The notes: generated by a model not told the origin, from the sequence alone. 64,000 nucleotides of DNA from Diplolepis rosae (GCA_030998225.1 JAPYXD010000710.1:33061501-33125500); one strand, 5' to 3'; shown: positions 37,241 to 50,735, numbered from the stretch's first letter. Made by a program: numbers and translations.

Positions 37241-37617
37241 CACTCAGAAAAAAGATTTGATTGAATCAAAGAAAATAATTTGTTTGAACGACTTTGATTT
37301 AAAGAAATGATTTGTTTAAATGAAATAAAATTTGTTTGATTCAAACAAAATATCTTTGAACCAAATAAATATTTGTTTGAATCAAATTAATTTTTCTTCA
37401 AAACAAAGAAATTAATGCATTGATATATGGTCAAAGATATAATTTGTTTGATTTAAGGCAGAAATTTATTTGATTCGAACAAATATTTATTTGGTCCAAA
37501 GATATTTTGTTTGGATCAAACAAATTTTGATTAATTTAAACAAAACATTTCTTTACATCAAAGAAAGTGTTTCAAACAAATAATTTTTTTGATTCAATCA
37601 AATATTTTTTTTGAGTG
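37241..37617. mobile_element. MITE rich in TTTGATTCAAA-type palindromes
   Basis: The ends are CACTCAGAAAAAAGATTTGA and its inverse up to 37617. The 377-bp interior is built of short palindromes such as TTTGTTTGAATCAAA, so almost all of it can fold back. Confidence 0.75.
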
Positions 37618-38479
37618 CATACATTTTTGTGTTAAATATAGTCAGCTTTTCCGATTCGGTAACTTGAAAATCATCTTTCTCGTGGTTTCTTGCAAATTTC
37701 TTCAATACGCATGAGAGTCTGAATATTATATCAGAAGGGAAGAGGAGAAAATGAACTTGTTTATTGGAGTGTAAAGAGAATAAGATTTTATGCCGTCATC
37801 TGAAAGAATCCAGTTTTGTATACTTTATCGAAGAAAATGTCAAGTATACGGTTATATAAAGTTCTGTGAAAATTTAAAACTCTGTGCAAAAAGTTTTCTG
37901 ACATGAGCTGCTAGTAAAATTTTTTATGAAAATCAGCCATATAATTTTTATAGAAATCCAATATAGAAAAGTGAGGTTTGAAACATTGATACATCTTTCG
38001 TACTATCGTAACCACCTAGAATAATTACGATAGAGAGACAATTTAATTTCACGAAAGTTTCTTTAGAAATTTGGTTTCAATTCGAAGAGCTCTTTCATGG
38101 ACTTGTGATTCTGGTAATGAAGTATTGCACGATTTACAAGCCAGGTCCGTGTCAATAGCAAGTTTCATTACTTTACCTGTTTTTCCTTATACTTACATGA
38201 CGAAATAAAAATCATTTCGACTTTACTCGAAACATAAGAATTTTTTAAGGAATAAAATATTAAAATTAAGGTTAAGGAACCAAATGTGGATCAGTGTATT
38301 TTCTTCTATAAATAACGAAATATTTTTTATTCAAAATGGTAAATGTTTAGTGTAATATATGATGGTCTATTAGCAATAAAAACATAAAAATTATTTTGAT
38401 ATTTATAAATGAAAAAATACTAATTCATATTTGGAACCTCAATCCAGATTTGGTTCCTTTACCTTCAGGAAATTCGCCG

Positions 38480-38850
38480 CAAAAATTGAACCTCAGATAG
38501 AAATAGATAATTTTGCTACCAATAATAGCAATATTATTATAGAAGGTATTATTTGAAAGAAAAGAGATTATTTTCCACGAAAAAAATTTGAAACTTGAAC
38601 AAATAATGCATTTAAAAATTGGTATTATTATCCGAACTTTTTTTCTTATCGTTTCATACTAAATTTTAAAAAATGATGCGATTCTAATAAAGCACGGATC
38701 ATTTTTTCAGGAGTAAGATTCTCTACAACTTAACCGTTCCCAATTTTCTAAAATGAATAAATTATTACCAAATTCAGCAATTTGTTTATAAGAATTTTGT
38801 TTTGGAAAATTGATTTTTAATTGTTTCCGCCATTAAAGAATTTATTTCCA
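38480..38850. repeat. Diverged arm of the foldback family at 7035
   Basis: It shares AATAGATAATTTTGCT, CAATAATAGCAATATTATTA-type sequence and the following 150 bases with the left arm of the 7035-7698 element, showing a dispersed family. Confidence 0.6.
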
Positions 38851-40698
38851 AGAATTGGGAACTCACTTGGTCTGGACTTTACACTGAGAAAACGACTATG
38901 TCAAATAAACAAAAATATTTTATTGGTGTATTTATGCAACCAATTTTTTGAAATCTTTGAATTCTATAAAAGTACGAATGAAAGGTATTCCATCTTTTAA
39001 TATATTTCTTATAATCTTCTAAAATCTTTTGGTATCTTCTATAGGTAACCATTCACAAAGTAACCTTCGCATCCATCATAGTTGTTAGGTTCGGAAAAAA
39101 TGAAGTAATGATTAGATGATAAATAATTCAGTTGATTATGCAATAAAGATACATGTGCAAATTTTTTAGTCGCTTAGTCACGGGAGTTTCCGATTTATCA
39201 TTTCTTGTAAGTTTCGTTTGCTTGAATCCGTTAAAACGAAAGTTCATCCGGGTCTTTAGCACTTCCTGTCTCATTCGTGTCCTTTTATTTGATTAAACCT
39301 CGACGGGCAAAAATACAAAAAAACAGGGATAGCAAGAAGCTTCGGACCTCGGACAGACGTTTGAGTCTAAACTTACTAAACTCAAGCGTAACAGAAACCA
39401 GGGAAGAGAAGAAGAGAATAAGAAACAGAAAGAGAAAAATGATGTGAAAGGAATGCAAGGGAAGGGGAAATTTCGGAATAGAGTGGGGGAGAGCGGTTTG
39501 ACCAGTCAGAATTCCCTTACTCACTCTTTCACAAACTGAACCTTTTTTAACTTGGAAGATTTCCAGGTGTATGTAGTTTCGTACTACTACACACTATATT
39601 ACAGTTTATACGCTACTACAAATTATTTTATTTCATAGTAGGTGTATAGAAAAAATAAATTAGTGCATTTTACTACTTTTTAACTACTTCCCATAGTTTG
39701 TTAAGGCTTAAAAATCACTTTTCTAGTCGAACGAAACGTAGAATATGCAATGCAATTAACTGAGAGAATCTGTTGTTTTAACTAAGTCTTTAGGTAGATT
39801 TGATTGAAGTAAATAATAGTTGTAACAAGTGGAATGTAGGTAATTGTTTCAACTAAAGGAATAAGTAATTATAACTAATGCAGTAGCATTACCATATCAT
39901 TAGTTTTTTTTATAACTAATTTTATGTAGTAGTTTTTACCGCTTCTGTATAGTATCTGTGCTGCAATTGATTTTATTATTCACGCCATGTTGATTAAAGT
40001 ACATACTTAGTTACATACATACATTGACACAATCAGATTTACTACTGAACTGCTGATATCGATTCAACTACGCACAACAGAACTTTTGACTACTTGTTTT
40101 TCACTGTAAAAATATTATTTACTAAGAAATATAGGTTGATTTCATTAAGAAAGTAGTTAAATTTACTACTTTTCACTTTAATATGGGTCCCTAATTAAAT
40201 TTTCGCATTCATTTTTTTTTCCAGTGTATATATACAGATTTGAAGAATACGTTGAATTCAATTGGAAAAGTACGATAAAGGATAAAAAAATCTTAAAATT
40301 TGACTCAGTGATATTTTACTAATAAAATAGCTGAAAGGGGTTACTTTTTTACTTCAGTTAAGATTTTACTGACAATCAGTAGTATTTCAGGGACAAACAA
40401 GTGACATTGTCACCGAACTTAATCAGTAAAATTCATTAGGCAAAAAATGTTTAACTGATTAATTTCAGTCAGAATTTCACTGTTTTTCACTTATATGCCA
40501 CCGATTTTTAGTTATATTTTCACTGAAGTAAAAGAGTAACTCTTTTCTCCCTCTTAAATCTTCTTGTGTTTCATTTAATCATTTTATTTAATCAAATGAA
40601 AAAAATTAATAAGTCCCGACCTTAAAGTAACGGCTAGCTTCAGGTTAATGTCATTAAGGCCCCGGAGCATGACCTCTATAGGTGAATATATTCCTGTA
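38851..40698. other. Intronic spacer with a weak inverted repeat
   Basis: The 40338-40553 part has inverted ends (AAAGGGGTTACTTTTTTACT against AGTAAAAGAGTAACTCTTTT) and may be another MITE. The remainder shows no exon. Confidence 0.4.
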
Positions 40699-40895
40699 CA
40701 CGGAGAAAAAAATCTATCCAACAAAACTTTTTTTATTGTCCTGACAAAATATTTTGTTGTCACAACAAAACATTTTGTTTGAGTAACAAAATTTTATTGG
40801 TATAGCAAAATGTTTTGTTGGCACAACAAAAGAATTTTGTTAGCTAAATACTAACAAAATATTTTTGTTGATTTGACAAAACTGTTTTCTCAGTG
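40699..40895. mobile_element. MITE family C copy 1 (AACAAAA-rich)
   Basis: 197 bp, beginning CACGGAGAAAAAAATC and ending TTTTCTCAGTG, with interior repeats of TTTTGTTG and CAACAAAA. A near-identical copy lies at 51330-51526. Confidence 0.85.
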
Positions 40896-41190
40896 TAAGA
40901 CAACTTTTCTGCCAATAAAATATAATATATAATAGAGTGCAATAAGAAAAGTCTATCTTTTTCGTTTCAGAATTATTTATTGTATTCTATCATTTGTTCC
41001 AAATTTTCAAAAAGATATTTGGAGTACGAAAAACATTATCTTATAGAAGTATAACCTATAATTTAGTCACGTAATCCAGGTGACCTTACGGTTATTAAAT
41101 ATTAAATCATTTTTTCCCAATTCTCGTAAATTAACTTGCTATATGCAGATTTTTCTGTTTTCTTGAGTTGTACAAAGAATAAGAAAGAAA

Positions 41191-41489
41191 AGTATAATAT
41201 GCAACTAGGGAAAAAACGTTTATTTTGCAAGTTTGAAGTTTGATGCCCGAGTAATGCGAGGAAAACAATCACACGAGTAAAATAAATGTCTCTTCCGTAT
41301 TGCATACGATTTTTTTCCGCTCAGGGGTCAAAAAATTGATTTTTTCTACTAGTAAGTCATAAAGTGGATTTTTTGACCTCCTCGTAGAAAAAAAATCATG
41401 TGTGAGACGAGAAAAACATTCATTTCACTCGTGTGGTTATTCACACTCGCAAAATAACATTTTCTCACCCTAGTTGCACAATATACTAT
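41191..41489. mobile_element. Inverted-repeat element, about 300 bp
   Basis: AGTATAATATGCAACTAGGG on the left matches the complement of CCCTAGTTGCACAATATACT on the right, and the arms continue inward over TCACACGAGT/ACTCGTGTG and GGTCAAAAAA/TTTTTTGACC. Non-coding. Confidence 0.65.
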
Positions 41490-43790
41490 TTTTGACCTGC
41501 TAACAGAAAAACAAATCTAATATGAATTACCTAACTACGTAATTCGGAATAATAAAGTTATTACGTGCTGTGCGTTTTTAAGTGATGTGCTTAAATGTTT
41601 CTGCGTAAAGCAAACTAATTTTTCAAATACTCAAATGTCTTACATAATTAAAAAATGAATTTCTATCTACATGAAAGAAAATAGACTTCTTTATTATTTA
41701 CATCCTAGACTTATTGCAAAATAATTTTAGAATTGTGTAAAGTCAAGTCATGTGAGTTGTTAATTTTGGAATATTCGCACTACTACTTTAGTATATTAAC
41801 ACTAGGTTTACCAAGGAGTCCAAGAGTTTACCAGGAGTTACCATTATATGTCTTATAAATTTAAGTAAAAATTTATTAATATATTCGCATAAAATACAGT
41901 AAGTTTTCTTGAATTCTTGAAATACGAATTCTCTTATTGACAAAAATTAACGAAAAGTTTTAAAATGTACATAAAATTTAATGATATTTCTAACAGACTG
42001 AAGAATCTTAGTGTGGGAGTATTATTCAATCAGAAAATCTAATTTAAAGACATAACTTTTTGATTGTGCGCCATTCGAAGAAAGCTAAATATATATGCAA
42101 CATCATCAATTCACAAATTGCATCGTTTGAATTGAATGTTTCATTCAAGGCAAAAGATAAAATATTCTTTTTGCTTAGAAAAAATAAATGTGATAAAAAT
42201 GATTCCAAGTCCAATCAGAATGACCGCCAAGTTCAAAGTAATTCGATAAGTAGTAGAAATGATTATGAAATGAATGAATACTTCATTTTATTCATGAACA
42301 TCACTTAAAATGATATTCCACGAAATTCATCAATTTTTTATACTTTTTGAGCTGTGTCATTGAAAATTGTGTTTTGTGGCAACGGAACATGTTGTTTAAG
42401 ATCATAAAAAATAATTTATTTCGTTGTCGCCTCTTGCCAATTATTTTCTTGTTTTCACTGGTCTGTCCATTGGGAAACCCTGAAAGCAATTTCTCGGTAC
42501 AGTCCTTCGCGAAGAAGAACATGAAATGGGAGTATTGTGCGGCACGATGGCAGTGATTATAGCGTTCGTTTCAAGTTACCTTGCATTTAAGAGGTGCACT
42601 GTGATATGCAGGATCCACTGCAACGCTTCTCTTCCCAATTGAATGAACGTTTCTCGCGAATAGAGGTGGCTAGGCTTCACGCTCTTTAATTTTTTTTTCT
42701 TCTTCCAAATACTTCATACCTTAATGAAAATTCATGAAGGTATAATGCTAGTAATTAATTAAAATGTGGACTATGTCCAAAGAAGAGCTTTTAAAATGAG
42801 CATTAGGAAAAAGGAGGCAGTTTTCTTCTCGAAAGCATTATATGTTTACAAAAAAAAAGGATTTCTTTATTTGTTTGACTTGAATATATATTTTGTTCGA
42901 ACGAAGCGGCCCTATTGTATGAACTGAACAAAGTTCTTGTTTCAATTGAAAATATATTAATTTTTATTCAAGAATAAATTTGCTTCTTTTAACAATATGT
43001 TTTCTTGGTCTTATAACATAAACTTATTGAAATAATAAGTTGGGAAATTATATTGCTAGATGATTTATTGACATTATATATTTTTTGTTATGAAAGCATA
43101 CAATTATCATATTATGTATCTGGGACTTGAAATGCTATAATGCTATATATAGGTATATCAGCACTTTATACCATCTATATCCATTAGATTGTCGTTTTAC
43201 GTAAGGAAGTATTGAAAACTATGATTATCACTAGTTACACCGTGACTTACTTCATGAATCGTGAAGTGACTTGCGACAGTGAAATGATGCTGATTGCGCC
43301 GCTTGCAGTAACGAAATAAATCATCGCAACATCAAATAACAATTCTTTCAAATCGTGGATATTTTTTCCTTGCACTAATATTTCATATTTGATGGATACC
43401 AAACTAATATGTTGAAAAACGCAAACGAAAAAAAATCATCTCTAGATTTGAATTTGTTGAAAATGAACCACTGATTCACTTTAAAGAAAATTCCTACTAA
43501 TTATTAGTCGTTTTCTGCTCGATATTAGTAGTTTTTACTCATTACTTTAGTAAAATGTTAATAACACTGACTGAATTAGTAGAAAGTTATCAATAATTAA
43601 TATAAGGCGACTAAAAACTAGTAGATATTTTCACTAAAAACATAACAAAAGTTCTTAGACTGATTATATAACTTGAATTTAGTCACAGATTGAAATTAGT
43701 AAAAACAACAACCGATTGAAATTAAGACTGAAGTTTTATTTATAATTGATCTACATTGTTTTTACTTTAATATTCTACATAGAATGTGTA
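41490..43790. other. Intronic AT-rich sequence
   Basis: No supported exon. The frames at 42060-42556 do not resemble a known protein. Confidence 0.4.
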
Positions 43791-45364
43791 CACTGAGAAA
43801 CTTAAGTTTACAATTTTTGCTAAACAACGTTTCAATTTAAGGAAAATGTGTCATTGTGAGAATTTTTCGTAGTGGAATACTGAATTTTAGATGAACTATA
43901 TTGTAATTTATTATAGATTGTATCGAACTTACTACAACCTATACTAAAGTTCCACATCATTTTTCGAATCAAACGCAATTTTAAACTAATTTCCATAACA
44001 GTTTTCTACCTGGAAACATATTTTTTTAGATAAATATCGTAAATGTTTGCAATATGTGCAAGACATTACTACAATTTACTTTTTTTAAAGAAATATGCAC
44101 TGTCAAAATTATCACGAGTTTTTTCACAAATTTTTTTGGTGAAATTTCTTCATTAGATAGGAAAACTTATTTTTCCATATTTTCATGTACTATATGAGGC
44201 ATTTCCTAATGAAAAATTCAGGATATATGTAAATTTACATAAGATGTTAGAAAAATAGCCAAAACTTAGGTACACTGAGACACTCAAATTTACAATTTTT
44301 GCTAAACTACGTTTCAATTTAAGGAAAATGTGTCATTGTGAGAATTTTTCGTAGTGGAATATTGAATTTTAGATGAACTATATTGTAATTTATTATAGAT
44401 TGTATCGAACTTACTACAACCTATACTAAAGTTACACATCATTTTTCGAATCAAACGCAATTTTAAACTAATTTCCATAACAGTTTTCTACCTGGAAACA
44501 TATTTTTTTAGATAAATATCGTAAATGTTTGCAATATGTGCAAGACATTACTACAATTTACTTTTTTTAAAGAAATATGCACTGTCAAAATTATCACGAG
44601 TTTTTTCACAAATTTTTTTGGTGAAATTTCTTCATTAGATAGGAAAACTTATTTTTCCATATTTTCATGTACTATATGAGGCATTTCCTAATGAAAAATT
44701 CAGGATATATGTAAATTTACATAAGATGTTAGAAAAATAGCCAAAACTTAGGTACACTGAGACACTCAAATTTACAATTTTTGCTAAACTACGTTTCAAT
44801 TTAGGGACAAACGTGTCATTGTGAGAATTTTTTGCAGCGAAATGCTAAATATTAGATGAACTGTATTATAATTTGCTATAAATTGTATCGATCTTTACTA
44901 TACACTGTTAAAAATCTTATTAATTTTAATAGACTTTAATATACAAGTTGTAAATCAAAATTAATAAATTTGTATATTATGCAACATTAATATAAATTCG
45001 AATTAAATTTAATAACTTTTTAATCAAAATGTATAAATATTAACAAACATTATTAAAATATATACACATGTTTATTAAAATTCAAATAAAAGTTTGCATT
45101 TTTTAAGATGAAAGTATTTTAAATTTAATATATGTTACTGAAAAAAACTTCCATTACATGTAATTGAAGTTTCATACAGAAATTTCTAACTGTGTATTCT
45201 GTACTGAAGTTTCATATTATTTTTCGAATCTTTAGTATTTTGGCTGCGAAAAATTTCTGCTCCGCTAGGAATAATTACCATTGTACCTCGATTTTCCCTA
45301 GATTCCTAATATTTTTTAGAATTATCATTATTAAAAAAAACATATATAACTATACAAAGTTTCT
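43791..45364. repeat. 482-bp tandem repeat derived from MITE family B
   Basis: Units start at 43791, 44273 and 44755, exactly 482 bases apart, each opening CACTGAGA-AC/ACT. The first two are almost identical. The third switches after about 145 bases to the right half of family B (as at 30581-30900) and carries a nested MITE at 44901-45196. A diverged piece of the same unit lies at 47610-47885. Confidence 0.85.
44901..45196. mobile_element. MITE family D, nested
   Basis: It begins TACACTGTTAAAAAT and ends TTTCTAACTGTGTA, inverted to each other. Its interior consists of AATTTTAATA-type words. It interrupts the family B sequence, which resumes at 45209. A relative lies at 49088-49259. Confidence 0.65.
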
Positions 45365-47609
45365 CCTGTATTTTTTAAAGAGACGAATTGGGTGCTTATT
45401 ATAACTAAACAATGTTTAAATAGCTTGAGGCTAAGCCAAAAAATTTGAATATTAAACTATTCAAAAATACATTTTGACACTAAAATAGTTGCTTACTTTG
45501 ATTATTGTTTGGGCGCACTTCATTAAGCGCAAAACAGTTGGTTTGTGCGGTATTGTCCTCGCTTGCTTTTGTTCTGCAAATATAATAGCAGCGGAAGTAA
45601 GTCGGAAGTGAAAATGCAGAAAAATGCGTGCTGTGGAATGTAATAGAAGACGATGGTCTAGAGTTTGTTTGCTGCGCGTGTGTAACGCGTAACGAACGTC
45701 ATTGATCCGAGACTTCGGTTCATTGACTCTGCATCATGTGTAAATTGCGCCAAGACACTCATTGTTACCGTTAAGCGTCTCGTCTCTAGAGATGAGTTCC
45801 ATGAATCGCTTAATGAACTAAAATGCAGGCGTGACCTTTTGTAGTCCGATAACTAATATTGATTTATATACTGATTGGAAACCAATAAGATCACAGTATA
45901 TTAAAATACTAATTTAAATAGAAGTGTTAGTCAGATGGTTTTAAATGAGGAGACAAATTTTAAGTTTATCTAGTTAATGAGTAAAGAAAACGTAGATAGA
46001 TTTCTAATGGTGTTTATCTTGTTTCCGTCGTTGTTATAATTTCTATACCTGATAACTTATGATGGAAGAATTGCTGGATCATATTCAGTTTCAGTATATT
46101 TTTTGAAACCACGAAATCCAGCAATTCAGGTCAAGTTCGTTAACCAGCCTTCTCTGACCAGCGGTTCTGGTATTGCCCAGCAGAAACTTGAAGTTTTATG
46201 ATGAAATATACAAGATGGAAAAGAAATATTACGAGACGAAATCAGACTCGGAAAAAGATATAGAAATAGTTCGCTGTTGTTACTTTTCGATATCACGCAT
46301 TGGTTTCGAGATGTTTTTTTAAATTGAATTAAATATACTAAATAATTTGCTTTGTTTTAATTTTTCGCAAATTGTAGAATAAACTTGGTATATAATCCAG
46401 ATTAATTATCTCATTGTTTTAATATCAAGCTAATAATTCTTATAATCATTTTTTTAATGAAATAGCTTATATTTAAGAATATTGCACGAAATGCGAAAAA
46501 AGCCGATAGAGCAATTAGCATTGTTCAGCGAAAAAAATCCGTAAAAAGTTCCGTTTAGCAAAAGAAAGTAAATTTTGTGATGAGATGGTATAAAACTAAA
46601 AAGACTTGAATTTGTTTTACGAGAATGTTTTTCTCAAAGCTTATGGAAATTGTTGAAAAAATTAAATAAAAGTATGTATTATTAAGTGCATAGCCGAAAT
46701 TAAACTCTGCACATACAAGTAGATTCTGTGAAAATCAAACATAACCGAGCATAAAGTCCGAATCATATATGTTTCATTTTTAATTGATTAAAAATGTTAA
46801 TTTTCGCGGAATTAATTTGTGAAATGAAATTGCTGAATAAAAGCGACCGCGTTTTTGTTTCAATTTTCTAGCTTTGACGTTGCAACCACTCAGGTAAATT
46901 ACACTCGAAATATTGAACCTGTACGGTTGACTTGTCGATTCATTAGTTCACTTGGATTTCATATGAAATAAGTTTAACCTAATTTATTTAAATACATAAT
47001 TTTGTTTTAAAAGTTTTATTATCCCGAGGGATATATGAAAATAATCCAAAACTTGGGCGCGAGTCTATAATTTATATTGTTTTTGTAATACAACGAAAAA
47101 AATTTTAAATTAGGTGCATCATGAATTTGTAATACATTTACAGAAGTTTACTGCTGTTTATTTGAAAAGTTTGCTATTGTCATGTTTCATCCCGGAAACT
47201 CGTTCGAACTAACACATATGTGATACATATTAGCATGTCTTCATATGTTCAAGTGCATACGTACGTGTTTACAAACTGCTCTGCATTCGCGGTCTCATAA
47301 TTATTCGAACTCACCCATTACTTGCTACGGTTACGTGAATCTGAAACTGGTTCGTCGTGTGTTGGTATAGATATAGAGAAATAATAGTCTAGATTTCTGT
47401 AACCATGGAGCAATGTGACTACGAACGGTCCATTAAAATTACTGTAAAGTTTGACAATGTCGAGTGTGCAGTTTACATGACTGCTGGTGTAAGGTTACCT
47501 TAACGTAATTTCAGTTCAAATCCGCAGAAATCTGCACAGCTTGCTGACAGGCCAGTAAATGTGCATTTGGGAAATTCGTTTATGTCATCCAAATATCGCA
47601 GTCTGTTTA
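45365..47609. other. Intronic sequence with GC-richer patches
   Basis: 45530-45830 and 47200-47560 are less AT-rich than the surroundings and non-repetitive, which would fit regulatory elements. No exon was seen. This is a composition impression only. Confidence 0.3.
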
Positions 47610-47885
47610 TCAAACACAATTTTAAACTAATTTCCATAACAGTTTTCTATCTAGAAACATATGTTTTTACATAAATATCGTAAATGTTTTAAATATGTGC
47701 AAGACATTGCAATTTTTATTTATCAGGAGTTTTATCAAAAATTTTATAGGTAAAATATCTTTTTTAGATAGGAAAACTTATTTTCCAATATTTTCATATG
47801 CTATATGAGGCATTTCCTAATAAAAAATTTAGGAAATATGGAAATTTACATGGGAGGTTAGAAAAATTACCAAAATTTATGTATT
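47610..47885. repeat. Diverged fragment of the 482-bp unit
   Basis: It shares TTTTAAACTAATTTCCATAA, AAATATCGTAAATGTTT and ATATGAGGCATTTCCTAAT with the tandem units at 43791-44754. Confidence 0.75.
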
Positions 47886-47928
47886 TACTGCGTCACGAAA
47901 ATTTTAAGAAAGTTAGAGAAAATGTTTT

Positions 47929-48337
47929 ATATTAAATATTGTTGATGTTCTTAGTTGGCTTTAGGGTCCAGAAAAAATTTAACTCAAGGTTTCATGTTTT
48001 CAAACGTTTCGACTCATATTGGAGTCCTCATCAGTAAGAATTTATTTCTATAAAAAAATACAAAAGAAAAAACTTGGAAAAATAGATCGTGTGATGGATA
48101 AACATTATGGTAAAAAATGATATAAAAGAATTGCACGTGTGAAACTATAAAATTGGTCTAAATAACTAAATTTACATAAATATAAACTGTACAAAACTTT
48201 TTTCTATAAAAATACAAAGGAAAGAAACTTAAAAATGAGGACTCCAATCTGAGTCGAAACGTTTGAAAACATGAAACTTTGAGTTACATTTTTTCCGGAC
48301 CTTAAGGCCAACTAAGAACATCAACAATATTTAATAT
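47929..48337. mobile_element. Penelope-like inverted pair with hammerhead-like cores
   Basis: The arms share ATTGTTGATGTTCTTAGTTG on one side and its complement on the other, each followed inward by GGTCC and a hammerhead-like hairpin (48034-48001 minus, about 48234-48260 plus). Same design as 30950-31815 but shorter. Confidence 0.6.
48001..48034 (-). ncRNA. Best hammerhead-like ribozyme core
   Basis: On the minus strand: CTGATGA, one extra G, GACTC, a 6-base loop, GAGTC, then GAAAC and GTTTG. The conserved catalytic strands CUGAUGA and GAAA are intact. AAACGTTT after the core is self-complementary, as in hammerheads with a very short stem III that can work as dimers. The cleavage-site strand was not identified, so activity is unproven. 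Confidence 0.5.
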
Positions 48338-49087
48338 TAATAGTGACGGTCAATATAAATCCTGTTCATTATTAAAATGTTTATAGTGTCAATTTTTCGA
48401 AACCGAATTACTATTTCCATTTTTTGGAGTCAGATTACATTTCTCACTTCTTATTCGAAATTTTTTATTTAAAAAATATATTATTATTTTTATTATTATT
48501 ATTATTATCCTTGAAATACAATAAAATTACGAATAAAAATGGAATGTGGACAGCAGCAAGGAATTCATCAGAATCCATTGTTAAAGAAAAATTTAAAGCG
48601 ATGAGTTTCTAGGTCGAGATATATAGCTTATGTTCTGCAGTTGAAGGAATTAAAGGAAAGACTATCTTATATATTTTAAATCCTGGGCTAGATGAGAGAA
48701 ATATAAGATTCTGATTAAATCAATGTCACATATGACTTTTTTTGCTATGTGTAAACGGTACACTGAAAAAGAATAAAGTGGTATCCAATAGCATAATGCT
48801 ATTAATTAAAATAAATATGCTGTTAAAATTATAGTATTCTTTTTAATTAAAAAAAGGTGTTTTGTATCTTAGAACGAATACATTCGAAGTGATTGTTTAA
48901 TTTTCAATAGTGTGATGATATTGGAAATCAAAATACTTTCTCTGACACGAAATTATTATATTTATTATCAGGAAAAAGCGATTGAGTGATTTGAAACAAT
49001 ACTTTGGTTCCTTTAGCAACTATTTCGAACTATACACTCTTGGAAAAAACTTTATATGCTTTTTATGGTCTAGCATTAATAGTATAT
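48338..49087. other. Intronic AT-rich sequence
   Basis: A (TTA)n run sits near 48481-48510. No exon was recognised. Confidence 0.4.
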
Positions 49088-49259
49088 TACACTGAATACA
49101 AAATATTATTCATTTTAATATGTGTGTGTTAAGATTTTAATATTTTAATATATTTTAATATCAACTGATCTAAAGATTCATTAAAATTTAAACACATCTC
49201 TATTAAAATTAATTTGCCTCTTTATATACATTAAATTGAATAATATTTTCAACAGTGTA
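49088..49259. mobile_element. MITE family D relative
   Basis: It begins TACACTGAATACAAAATATT and ends AATATTTTCAACAGTGTA, mutually inverted; the interior consists of TTTTAATAT-type words. Confidence 0.7.
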
Positions 49260-50040
49260 CAGATTTTGAGAAAATTTGTTAATTATATTATTTAGTAAGA
49301 AGTATCAAATTTAGTATTTAAATAACTGTACATGGCTTTGTTAAATACCTTTCTCATTAGAAACCAGATTTAACTCATTAGATTCAAGAAGTTTCGACAA
49401 ACTTTTGTACTTCTCTGCAGTTTCTTAAGAAAATTCTAGAGATTCTCTTCCCTGCAAAGTCAGAGGTACACATAGTAGTTATTTACTCAATTTCTTCAGT
49501 TTACTAGTTCACGCTCAAATAAATACTTCTAATCTTAATGCATTTCATTCCGCATCAACAAAATTTTGAAACTTGTAAGTCTCTCAATTATCTTATTATT
49601 GATTAAGGGCATTTGATACTCAGGAAATTATAAAGTCGTATTTATTTATAATTGTTTAAATGAAATAATAGAAGTTCACAAAAAACTGATCATGAACGTT
49701 GGACTTTTTAATGCACTAAATTCCTAATTGTGACATCAGAATTTGATTTAAGAATAAGTATTTTGACTTTGAAATAACTTCAATCTGAATAACATGTTAT
49801 AAGAATTTGTTTATTTAACAAATTATAAAAAAATTATTTAATATAAAATTCAATGAGTAACAATGTAGAGAATATTTTAATGATATACACATAAAAAAAA
49901 GTGACGAATTTATGGAAATATAACTGCCGTGATGTATTTCTGGTATTTTTGGGGGTATTTGGAGTAGAAAGGGCTACACTTTATACTTATTATTTGCGAA
50001 AAAATACACTTGTGTCTTACATTTAATATACTGAAGTATT

Positions 50041-50459
50041 GAACCGGCAATTAAAAGACCTGGGCTCGAATCCCAGCGTAGTCGAAAGCGTCTTTTTTTC
50101 CACAGAAAGATTTTCAAATTCTTTAATATTGAATTTAATATGTCAAAATTGATAACTCACATGCATAATTTGATTTTACGTAGTTATGAAGTTATTTTTG
50201 CAGTGAATCTAGGATGCAAATAATGAAGTAGATTATTTTCGTGTAAATACTGAATAATCAATCTCATTGTTCATACCCACAATTGGGAAAATCTTTAGTA
50301 TGATACTACGCATTCATTTGAAATTTTCTAATTCCTTGTAAAAATAGTATCAATTTTTCAATCTCTTTTTTAAATATAAAGAATTTGAAATCTTTCTATG
50401 GAAAAAGAGACGCATTCGACTGAGCCGGAATTCGAGCCCGGGTTTTTCGATTGCCGGTC
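50041..50459. repeat. Inverted pair with tRNA T-arm-like sequence
   Basis: Left arm 50041-50129 and right arm 50380-50459 are inverted copies of CCGGCAAT, GACC(T/C)GGGCTCGAAT, GTCGAA-GCGTCT and AAAGATTT-CAAATTCTTT. GGGCTCGAATCCC resembles a tRNA T-stem and loop (Pol III B box). No A box, anticodon arm or acceptor pairing was found, so this is not a tRNA gene. It could be a tRNA-derived SINE fragment present twice in inverse orientation. Confidence 0.55.
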
Positions 50460-50477
50460 GGATCTTTCGATAATGTA

Positions 50478-50561
50478 GACTGAGAAAAAAATGCTATTGA
50501 ATCAATGATATATATGCTTTTAGCAGAAATGCTATAGATTTGATAGTTTTTTTTCTCAGTG
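50478..50561. mobile_element. Tiny MITE (84 bp)
   Basis: ACTGAGAAAAAAATGCTAT on the left mirrors the AGTTTTTTTTCTCAGT side. It lies directly beside the tRNA-like arm. Confidence 0.6.
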
Positions 50562-50735
50562 TATGCAGTGGCAAAAATTTCGAATTTAACCATCTATTTT
50601 TTAAAGTATTTTAGTCGGAAGCAATTCAAAGTTTTTATCAATTCATATAAAAAAACGTAAATATTAAAATTCCCCACCAAAGAATCCTAAGTTAGCAAAA
50701 TTGTTTAATATATTTTTTAGATTCAAAATAAATCA

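Noticed and set aside
50041..50110. tRNA gene at the GGGCTCGAATCCC motif
   Set aside because: Only the T-arm-like part is present; no acceptor stem, D arm or anticodon arm can be folded.
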